Assembly: GCF_008801605.1 (NCBI RefSeq) | Contig: NZ_VZPJ01000003.1 | Coordinates: 472,761-536,760, forward strand | DNA: 64,000 nucleotides | From: Pseudomonas brassicacearum subsp. brassicacearum | Lineage (GTDB): Bacteria; Pseudomonadota; Gammaproteobacteria; Pseudomonadales; Pseudomonadaceae | Direction of reading: 5' to 3' | In this document: one piece after another, positions 57,120 to 64,000 of the stretch | Layout: the number at the start of each line of letters is the position of its first letter | How positions within the stretch are numbered: position 1 is the first letter of the stretch | Made by a program: the position numbers and the translations under genes | Notes under the pieces: model-generated | Told to the model about the DNA's origin: nothing | Databases searched by the model: none | The model's input: only the letters and a program-made list of their open reading frames with translations

Positions 57120-59956
57120 GCAAGGAACGCTACGGCATCCGCCGCTTTGCCCTTTTGAACACCGCCGGCTACAGCCTCGGTCTGTTCCCGCTGGAAGAAC
57201 CGCTGTCGGTCTATGGCGCGAACAACCTCGGTAAATCCGCCTCGATCAACGCCTTGCAGTTCCCGATCCTGGCGCGCATGTCGGACATGAGCTTCGGCAA
57301 GTACAGCCTGGAACAATCCCGGCGTTTCTACTTTGCCTCGGACACCAGCTACATCCTGGTGGAAGTCGCCCTGCCCCACGGCCCACACGTGATTGGCGTG
57401 GTCGGTCGCGGCCCTGGCGGCGGTTTCGGTCACCAGTTCTTTGCCTACGCCGGCAAACTGGACTTGGCCCACTATCAGAAAAATGACACCTGCCTGCGTC
57501 AGAAAGAGCTGTTCACCAACCTGGAGCGCGAAGGCCTGAAAGCCTACGAACTCAAGCCGGATGAACTGCGACGCCTGCTGGTGGGTGGCCACACCTCGAT
57601 CCCGCTGGACCTGACGCTGATCCCGCTGCGCTCCACCAGCGAGCAAAGCCTCAAGACCTTCCGCGCGCTGTTCATCAACCTGCTGCACATGCGCGAAATC
57701 ACCGCAGCCAAACTCAAGCAACTGTTCCTCGACGCGTTCGAGCACAGCCTGCGTTCCGGTAGCGTGGACTACATCGCCGCGTGCGAAGAAGCCTTCCGCG
57801 ACGTACGCCGCATGGAGCAGGACTACAACTCCCTGGTGGCGGCCGGTCCGCTGGTGGAAGCCCTGGCCAATGGCGTGAAGCAGCGCGATATCCTGCGCGG
57901 CAAATTGCATCGCCTGTCGCCATTGCTCGACTCATTGCTCGGCACCTGGTCGGACTACGCCAGTGCGCGCAAGGAAGAGCTGACCATCCAGGCCGAACAC
58001 TACCGCAACGAACAGGATTCGCTGCAGAACGACCAGCGCGGCGGCACTCAGGAACTGATGCGCCTGGAGCGGGAAATCAGCGGCATCCAGCGTTGGCTCG
58101 GCGAACTGTCGGTGCTCAAGCATCGCTTTGCCCTGGTGGATGACGTCAAGGTCCTGGAGCAGCAACTGCTCGCCGCCAAGGACGCCCACGACGAACTGGC
58201 CGGCGCCCTGGCCCAGTCCCGGCAGTTCAGCGCCGAGGACCTGGAGGAGCGCCTGCGGGACCTGGAAAAACGCCTGAAGTCGGTCAAGCAGCAACTCGAT
58301 CACGCCGACAACAACAGCTATGCCCGCCTGCGGGAAGAGTTCTCGCAGCAGGACGTCGAACGCCTGATGCGCCTGTTCAACAGCGCCCTGTTCAGCCTGC
58401 CGCTGGGCGAACACGGCATCGCGCTGGACGAGAATGGCGAGTGGGTCAAATCCATGGAGCTGATCCTCGACGGCTTCAAAGGTGAGCGTTTCGAAGTGCC
58501 GGGCCTGTCTATCGACCTGTCCCACATCGAACCGCCTGCCCTGCAAGCCCTGGCCGACCGCGCCGCGCTGCGCGACCAGAAAGAACGCCTGGAAAAAGAA
58601 CTCAAGCAGCTCAAGACCCAGCAAGCCGTGGCCGCCGACCGCGCCGCGAGCAAGACCCAGACCGAAGCGCTGTACCAGCAGGTCCTCGATGCGCAGAAAG
58701 CCCTGGAAGACTTCCGCCGCAGCCAGACCCTGAGTGCCGAAGAAGGCGAGAAGCTCGAGCAACTGGCGCAGATGGAAGCCGCCCAGGACGAACTCAAGCG
58801 CTCCAGCGATGCCTTCACCGAGCGTGTCCAGCAGCTGTCCGCCAAGTTGCAGTTGGTGGGCCGGCAGATCGCCGACATGGAAGCCAAGCAACGCACCCTC
58901 GACGATGCCCTGCGCCGTCGTCAATTGCTGCCGGCGGACCTGCCGTTCGGCACGCCATTCATGGACCCGGTCGACGATTCCATGGACAACCTGCTGCCGC
59001 TGCTCAATGACTACCAGGACAGCTGGCAAGGGCTGCTGCGGGTCGACGGCCAGATCGAAGCGCTGTATGCCCAGGTGCGCCTCAAGGGCGTGGCCAAGTT
59101 CGACAGCGAAGACGACATGGAGCGACGCCTGCAACTGCTGATCAACGCCTATGCCCACCGCACCGACGAGGCCCTGACCCTGGGCAAGGCGCGCCGTGCG
59201 GCCGTGACCGACATCGCCCGGACCCTGCGCAACATCCGCAGCGACTACGACAGCCTCGAACACCAACTGGCGCTGTTCAACCGCGAGATCAACAAGCGCC
59301 AGGTGTCCAACCTGCAGAGCTTCCGGATCGTCCTGGCGCCGAACAAGGAAGCGCTCAAGCACATCGACCAGATCATCCACAGTGCCGGCCAGTACGAGGA
59401 AGGCGAGACGCTGTCGGTGTTCGACCTCAGCCAGAGCGCCGAGCAGGACAACAAGAACGAAGAAGCCAAGGAATACCTGGCGCGGCTGGTGGCGGCGAAC
59501 CACAACCAGCTCGGCCTCAAGGACCTGTTCGAACTGGCGTTCGAGATCACCAAGGTCAACGGCCAGCCAGTGATCCACACCGACATCGACGGTGCGGCGT
59601 CCAACGGCACCACCATGACCATCAAGGCGCTGACCAACATGTACTTGTTGCTGCACCTGATGGACCGCGAACAGGCCGGCCGCGTGCGTCTGCCGTACTA
59701 CCTGGACGAAGCCGCGGACATCGACGAGAAAAACCAGGCCGCCCTGCTGGAGACCAGCCTGCAACTGGGCTTCGTGCCGATCCTGGCCAGTGTGAAGCCG
59801 CAAGTCTGCGCCAGTGTCGCCATTGACCTGGAAGGTGGCAGCGGCCCGAACGGCATCTACATCGACGAAGCGGACTGGAAGTACATCCGCCGTCACGATG
59901 CGGTGAAGGCCACGGTGAATGTCCAGGCCGACGAGCCGGAGCTGGATCCGGTGTGA
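57116..59956 (+). CDS. mksB: Condensin ATPase MksB (SMC-like)
   Basis: 946 residues, smaller than MukB, as usual for MksB. Walker A GANNLGKSA (34-42). Two long coiled-coil arms around a hinge. The C-terminal ABC part has TIKALTNMYLLLHLM and Walker B YYLDEAADID (near 861). ATP-driven DNA bridging and looping with MksF and MksE. Followed by a strong terminator. Confidence 0.93.
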   Translation: MSKERYGIRRFALLNTAGYSLGLFPLEEPLSVYGANNLGKSASINALQFPILARMSDMSFGKYSLEQSRRFYFASDTSYILVEVALPHGPHVIGVVGRGPGGGFGHQFFAYAGKLDLAHYQKNDTCLRQKELFTNLEREGLKAYELKPDELRRLLVGGHTSIPLDLTLIPLRSTSEQSLKTFRALFINLLHMREITAAKLKQLFLDAFEHSLRSGSVDYIAACEEAFRDVRRMEQDYNSLVAAGPLVEALANGVKQRDILRGKLHRLSPLLDSLLGTWSDYASARKEELTIQAEHYRNEQDSLQNDQRGGTQELMRLEREISGIQRWLGELSVLKHRFALVDDVKVLEQQLLAAKDAHDELAGALAQSRQFSAEDLEERLRDLEKRLKSVKQQLDHADNNSYARLREEFSQQDVERLMRLFNSALFSLPLGEHGIALDENGEWVKSMELILDGFKGERFEVPGLSIDLSHIEPPALQALADRAALRDQKERLEKELKQLKTQQAVAADRAASKTQTEALYQQVLDAQKALEDFRRSQTLSAEEGEKLEQLAQMEAAQDELKRSSDAFTERVQQLSAKLQLVGRQIADMEAKQRTLDDALRRRQLLPADLPFGTPFMDPVDDSMDNLLPLLNDYQDSWQGLLRVDGQIEALYAQVRLKGVAKFDSEDDMERRLQLLINAYAHRTDEALTLGKARRAAVTDIARTLRNIRSDYDSLEHQLALFNREINKRQVSNLQSFRIVLAPNKEALKHIDQIIHSAGQYEEGETLSVFDLSQSAEQDNKNEEAKEYLARLVAANHNQLGLKDLFELAFEITKVNGQPVIHTDIDGAASNGTTMTIKALTNMYLLLHLMDREQAGRVRLPYYLDEAADIDEKNQAALLETSLQLGFVPILASVKPQVCASVAIDLEGGSGPNGIYIDEADWKYIRRHDAVKATVNVQADEPELDPV

Positions 59957-59975
59957 GGTGAATTACCGGGGCATG

Positions 59976-60011
59976 AAAAAGGCCGCGATCCATTGGATCG
60001 CGGCCTTTTTT
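59976..60011 (+). terminator. Terminator of the mksFEB operon
   Basis: Long perfect stem (59976-59991 with 59995-60010, core GGCCGCGATCC) with a three-base loop and a T tract. The A/T flanks make it usable from both sides. Confidence 0.9.
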
Positions 60012-60050
60012 ATTGCGCTGGTTTTGAGTCGTCAGTGCAACTGATGGCCT

Positions 60051-60146
60051 CATCGCGAGCAAGCTCGCTCCCACAGGTTTGGCGTCGTTCATGGCAATCA
60101 AGTACGACATTCATCCATTGTGGGAGCGAGCCTGCTCGCGATGGCG
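60051..60146. repeat. REPIN pair
   Basis: Inverted REPs at 60051-60077 and 60119-60146 between mksB and the convergent MCE gene. Confidence 0.88.
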
Positions 60147-60171
60147 TCAGAACAGACTAACGCCACTCCAA

Positions 60172-62475
60172 TCACTTACCGAGACTGATCTTCGGCGCCC
60201 AAGTCAGCCATTCATCTTCAAACTTATCGAACAGTGGGAAAGTCTGCTCCGGTCGAGCCGGATTGCCCATTCGTTCGCCATCCGGCGTTGCGAACGCAAT
60301 GCCGCCCTGGATAAGCGTTTCAAGCGACTCGGTGCGCACCGTCGCGCCCTTGAACAGACCAAAGTCCAGACCGAAACCACTGCTATTCCAGAAACGTGTG
60401 CCGCTGCGCACCAGCGGCGCATACTTGGGCTCGATCAGGATATGGATCAGCACCCGGTCCGCGGTCTGGCCCAGTTCATAACCGGTGACCTTGCCCACCG
60501 TAATCTCGCGATAGGTCACCGGTACGCCGATCTTCAACGAACCACGGCGGGCCGCGCTCAGCACCAGGCTCAGTCCTGCTTCGGGCACAGCGCTTTCCGG
60601 TGGGTTGGCCAGGGCCACGAAGCTTTTCTGCGGCCCGAGGTTTTTCGCCGAAGGCTGCACTTCAATGTATTGGCCGGTTACCAGCGTTTCCAGGTTGGAG
60701 GTCTTCATCAACCCCAACTCCGGCTTGACCACCCAGAACTGGGACCCGACCCGGGCGATGCGCTCCGGCACTTCGGTGATACGCGCCGTGAGCAGCACCG
60801 ATTGCATATCGGCGCTGAGATCAACATCCTCGATCTTGCCCACATCCAACCCTTTGAACCGGATCGGCGTACCACTGCGCAAACCATCGGCGCGATCGAC
60901 CTTGATCGTGACCTCAGTGCCTCGCTGTTGTGCGGCTTCGTGATCGGCGAACAGGCGGAAACGGGGGATGCGTCTTTTCAGCGGCACATTCGGTTCCGGA
61001 GTTTCGAAGGCAATCCCACCAGCCATCAGGCTTTGCAGGGACTCGCTCTTGACCTGGATCCCGCCCGTCAAACCTCCCGTAAGCGTGATACCACTGGCGT
61101 TCCAGAAACGTGTCGAGCCGTTGACCAGCCCTTCGTACTCCTTCTCGATGTGCACACCAATGATCAGCTGCTTCTTCTTGCGGGAGAACTGATAGCTCTG
61201 CACCGACCCGACCTTGACCTGCTTGTAGAGGATCGGACTGCCGACCTCCAGCGATCCGAGGTTTTCGGTCAGCAGGACCAGGTGCAGCCCCGGGGAACGC
61301 AAGTCCAGTGGTGGAGCTTTTGCCCGGGCTTCGAACTCCCGTTGCGGCGCGCCGCCCTTGTCACCCGGTCGCACGGCAATGTAGTTGCCCTTGACCAACG
61401 CTTCCAGGCCGGTGATACCCGCCAGCGAGATCGATGGCTTGACGACCCAGAACTGCGTGCCGGTTACCAGGTAATCTTCGGCCAAGGGGTCCAGGGTCAA
61501 TTCAGCCGTGGCGCTGGCCAGGTCCGGATCGACCTTGAGGTTCTTCAGGCTGCCGACCTGGATGCCTTTGTACATGACCGGCGTACGACCGGCCTGCAAC
61601 CCTTCGAAATCGCTGAGCTTGACCTTCACTCGAATGCCCGCCGCAGCGGCGTCAAAGTCTTCGTAAAGACGGAACGGCAGGCTTGGGTCCGTCGGCGGGC
61701 TGTCCTTGCGGCTTTCCGGCGTGGCGAAGGCAATCCCTCCGGCCACGATGCTGGCCAGGGACTCGCTGCGCACTTTGACGCCCGAGAGGTTGGCATCGAT
61801 GCTGATGCCACTGGCATTCCAGAAACGCGTGTGTTTGCGCACCAGGCTGGCATAGGTCGGCTCGATGAAGATTTTGATCTCGACCTTGCTCTGATCCTCC
61901 GACAGCAGGTAGCTCTTCACCTGACCGACCTGAATCTGTTTGTAGAACACCGGGCTGCCACGGTTCAGCGAACCCAACCGATCAGCCTTGAGGGTCAAGT
62001 GCAACCCCGGCTTGGCATCCGACAGCGGCGGCTCTTCGGCCAGGGCCTTGAATTTACGGGCCGACTCCCCTTCACCTGGGCTGATAGCCACATAGTTACC
62101 CGAGACCAGGGTTTCCAGGCCAGTGATCCCGGCCAGACTCACGCTCGGCTTGACCAGCCAGAAACGTGTTCCGGTCTTGAGGTACTGCTCGACGTCCTTG
62201 TTCATCTCGATGGTCGCGACCACCCCCTTGGAGCTGCCTTCGTCATCGAGGGTAAGAGCCGTCACTTTGCCGACCGTCATCCCTTTGTAGACGACTTCGG
62301 TTTTGTTGACCTGGATGCCTTCTCCGCTCTCAAAGCGCACATTGATCTCGATTCCGGTCTCGTTATAAGCCCGCCAGCCGAGCCAGCCGCCGATGATCAA
62401 GGCAATCAACGGCAGGACCCAGATGGCCGACCAGTTCGAAGCCGGTCGAGTTTTAGCGGTAGGCAAATCAGTCAT
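60172..62475 (-). CDS. pqiB: MCE-domain intermembrane lipid transport protein (PqiB/LetB family)
   Basis: 767 residues from ATG 62475 (MTDLPTAK); ATG 62484 also possible. One N-terminal transmembrane helix (NWSAIWVLPLIALIIGGWLGW), then six MCE domains, each starting GxxVxV... with a (Y/F)K(G/Q)xxVG motif (VVYKGMTVGKV, VFYKQIQVGQV, VMYKGIQVGSL, ILYKQVKVGSV, IRFKGLDVGKI, VTYREITVGKV). E. coli PqiB has three and LetB seven. Forms a stacked-ring tunnel across the periplasm for lipids. Overlaps the upstream PqiA-like gene. Confidence 0.9.
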   Translation of the reverse strand: MTDLPTAKTRPASNWSAIWVLPLIALIIGGWLGWRAYNETGIEINVRFESGEGIQVNKTEVVYKGMTVGKVTALTLDDEGSSKGVVATIEMNKDVEQYLKTGTRFWLVKPSVSLAGITGLETLVSGNYVAISPGEGESARKFKALAEEPPLSDAKPGLHLTLKADRLGSLNRGSPVFYKQIQVGQVKSYLLSEDQSKVEIKIFIEPTYASLVRKHTRFWNASGISIDANLSGVKVRSESLASIVAGGIAFATPESRKDSPPTDPSLPFRLYEDFDAAAAGIRVKVKLSDFEGLQAGRTPVMYKGIQVGSLKNLKVDPDLASATAELTLDPLAEDYLVTGTQFWVVKPSISLAGITGLEALVKGNYIAVRPGDKGGAPQREFEARAKAPPLDLRSPGLHLVLLTENLGSLEVGSPILYKQVKVGSVQSYQFSRKKKQLIIGVHIEKEYEGLVNGSTRFWNASGITLTGGLTGGIQVKSESLQSLMAGGIAFETPEPNVPLKRRIPRFRLFADHEAAQQRGTEVTIKVDRADGLRSGTPIRFKGLDVGKIEDVDLSADMQSVLLTARITEVPERIARVGSQFWVVKPELGLMKTSNLETLVTGQYIEVQPSAKNLGPQKSFVALANPPESAVPEAGLSLVLSAARRGSLKIGVPVTYREITVGKVTGYELGQTADRVLIHILIEPKYAPLVRSGTRFWNSSGFGLDFGLFKGATVRTESLETLIQGGIAFATPDGERMGNPARPEQTFPLFDKFEDEWLTWAPKISLGK

Positions 62476-63097
62476 GGTCGTCATCCGACTCCGTGTTATC
62501 CCAAATCAGTCGGGGATCGAAGGTTACTGCGGCAATCATTGTCAAAATCACTACGCTGGCAAAAGCGATCGCGCCGAGACCGGCTTCGACACTGGCGAGC
62601 CGTCCGAAATTCACCACGGCCACCAAAATGGCGATCACGAAAATATCCAGCATCGACCAGCGACCAATGAACTCGATGAAACGGTACATAAGGATGCGTT
62701 GCTGCGCCGACATAGGCTGATGCCGCTGAACGGAAAACAACAACAAGGCGATGCCCACCAGTTTGAAAGTGGGTACAACGATGCTGGCGATGAACACCAC
62801 GGCAGCAATAGGAATCATGCCGTGTTGAACCAGCTCGATGACGCCGGCCATGATGGTACTCGGGGCGCCCTGGCCCAGCGAGTTGATAGTCATGATCGGC
62901 AACATGTTGGCCGGAATATAAAGAATCGCGGCCGTGATCAACAATGCCCAGGTCCGCATCAAGCTGTTCGGGCGACGGGGGTGAACCAGCGCGCCGCAGC
63001 GAGTACAGGTTTGGTTATCGGCCTCAGCATCCTGCCGATTCAACTCGTGGCACTCCGTACAGATCAGAATCCCTGCATCAATCGCCCGCATGGGCAT
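62468..63097 (-). CDS. Half-size PqiA/LetA-like membrane protein 2
   Basis: 209 residues. A zinc-ribbon (CTECHEL, CTRCG) precedes four transmembrane helices with the PqiA motif ILYIPANMLPIMTI. Corresponds to one of the two repeats of E. coli PqiA/LetA. Start overlaps the upstream partner by 20 bases and its stop overlaps the MCE gene, so the three are strictly coupled. Confidence 0.88.
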   Translation of the reverse strand: MPMRAIDAGILICTECHELNRQDAEADNQTCTRCGALVHPRRPNSLMRTWALLITAAILYIPANMLPIMTINSLGQGAPSTIMAGVIELVQHGMIPIAAVVFIASIVVPTFKLVGIALLLFSVQRHQPMSAQQRILMYRFIEFIGRWSMLDIFVIAILVAVVNFGRLASVEAGLGAIAFASVVILTMIAAVTFDPRLIWDNTESDDDHD

Positions 63098-63737
63098 CTT
63101 CTCCTGATAACGCCTGCCAGATCTGATGGGGTGACATCACCACCTCCAGCCAGACCTGGACCAGCAACAAACTGATGAAGCACACCAGGCCAAGGCCTAC
63201 GGTGATGGCCGCCATGTCTGCCAACTTGACGATGGCCACCAGCACCCCCATGAGGTAGACCTCAAGCATCCCCCAGTCTCGTAGATGGTGATAAATGCGA
63301 TACAGCAACAAACCGTAACTACGGCCAAAGTCCAAGCGAATGGACAACAGCACCACCAACTGACAAAGCAACTTGAGTAGTGGAATGCCCATGCTGCACA
63401 GGAACACCACTGCCGCGATGCCTTGCATACCGGTATCAAACAGCCCGACCACCCCACTCCAAACGGTGTCCTGGGAGGACTGCCCGAGCAGATTGAGTTC
63501 CATGATGGGTAAGAAGTTGGCCGGCACATATAACAGCAGGGCCGCGATAACCAAGGCAAGGCTGCGTTCAACTACATTGTGCCGGTGAGCATAGAGCTCA
63601 TAGCCACAACGGCGGCACTCGGCTTTTTCACCATGGGCCAGCTGAGGCTTGCGCATCAACAGGTCGCACTCATGACACGCCACCAGATCGCTCAGGGGCA
63701 GATCTGACAACCTATCAATGTCTGACGGATCGGGCAT
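63078..63737 (-). CDS. Half-size PqiA/LetA-like membrane protein 1
   Basis: 219 residues. Zinc-ribbon (CHECDLL, CRRCG) and four transmembrane helices with LLLYVPANFLPIMELNLLG. First gene of the operon. The pair of half proteins replaces the fused two-repeat PqiA of enterobacteria. Confidence 0.88.
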   Translation of the reverse strand: MPDPSDIDRLSDLPLSDLVACHECDLLMRKPQLAHGEKAECRRCGYELYAHRHNVVERSLALVIAALLLYVPANFLPIMELNLLGQSSQDTVWSGVVGLFDTGMQGIAAVVFLCSMGIPLLKLLCQLVVLLSIRLDFGRSYGLLLYRIYHHLRDWGMLEVYLMGVLVAIVKLADMAAITVGLGLVCFISLLLVQVWLEVVMSPHQIWQALSGEDAHAGD

Positions 63738-63843
63738 AAACAGCTCTGGCTCAGCTAAGGTGGGGCTATTCTAGTGCTCCGGCTCGGAAATAACTGTGCA
63801 AATTTATCACGAGCTTTCGCAGACTTTCCTGGGGGCAAAAACA

Positions 63844-63875
63844 AAACCCCTACCTGCATCAGCAGATAGGGGTTT
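63844..63875 (-). terminator. Terminator of the rRNA operon
   Basis: Stem AACCCCTA.CTGC / GCAG.TAGGGGTT (63844-63857 with 63862-63875), followed on the minus strand by TTTTGTTTTT. Confidence 0.88.
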
Positions 63876-63884
63876 CGGAATTTA

Positions 63885-64000
63885 ATCTTGACGATGACCT
63901 ACTCTCACATGGGGAAACCCCACACTACCATCGGCGATGCATCGTTTCACTGCTGAGTTCGGGATGGGATCAGGTGGTTCCAATGCTCTATGGTCGTCAA
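63885..64000 (-). rRNA. rrf: 5S rRNA, 5' end cut by the window edge
   Basis: The minus strand reads as a Pseudomonas 5S rRNA (GACCATAGAGCATTGGAACC ... CATGTGAGAGTAGGTCATCG) ending at about 63885. Only the first few bases are missing. An rRNA operon therefore lies beyond the right edge. Confidence 0.96.

Noticed and set aside
57932..59896. 654-residue minus-strand frame
   Set aside because: Antisense shadow of mksB.
60079..62670. 863-residue plus-strand frame
   Set aside because: Exactly antisense to the MCE gene with no recognisable domain; a typical high-GC shadow frame.

Overview
The window is a Pseudomonas chromosome segment, probably from the fluorescens complex. Coding sequence is GC-rich. 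Intergenic gaps carry the paired REP palindromes with core GAGCGAGCTTGCTCGC that are typical of that group. As far as I remember it, the backbone gene order follows the P. aeruginosa PAO1 region around PA4659-PA4690: MerR-phr, pagL, murI-moeB-prmC-prfA-hemA, TPR-lolB-ispE-tRNA-prs-rplY-pth-ychF, carbonic anhydrase, rimI-psi, mksFEB, an MCE operon and an rrn operon.

Layout. 1-4417: a photolyase cluster (YbgA-like protein, LitR-like MerR regulator, photolyase, degenerate SDR, YkgJ-type Cys-cluster protein). 4542-9920: pagL, then the housekeeping operon hemA-prfA-prmC-moeB-murI on the minus strand. 10093-17012: TPR lipoprotein, lolB, ispE, tRNA-Gln, prs, rplY, pth, ychF. 17013-28138: accessory chromosome with a palindromic repeat, a small cytochrome c, two unknown small proteins, two chemoreceptors, a 766-residue bulb-lectin protein and an Fsr-type MFS exporter.

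28235-45280: tRNA-Met with a 16.9 kb integrated element bounded by an 11-bp direct repeat (28306-28316 and 45235-45245). The tRNA's apparent own terminator is displaced to the far end (45251-45280). The element carries a P4-type tyrosine integrase, AlpA/excisionase-like regulators and a structured leader RNA whose complementary boxes resemble the P4 seqA/seqB/seqC immunity circuit. It also has a DUF3077/TOPRIM-DUF927 replication operon flanked by 9-bp iteron arrays. I see no capsid or conjugation genes, so it reads as a P4-like satellite or integrative island. Its AT-richer cargo includes a tightly coupled trio (SMC/RecF-like ATPase, histidine kinase, response regulator fused to an APH-like kinase). 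I judge this trio the best candidate for an undescribed system, most likely anti-phage.

45415-64000: backbone resumes with gamma-glutamyltransferase, a BdlA-like PAS chemoreceptor, an AtoE-type transporter, an unknown secreted protein, a SET-domain protein, carbonic anhydrase, rimI with the divergent polymerase III psi subunit, the MksFEB condensin, a six-domain MCE protein with two half-size PqiA partners, and a 5S rRNA cut by the window end.

All coordinates come from reading the sequence by eye. No database search, covariance model or gene finder was run.
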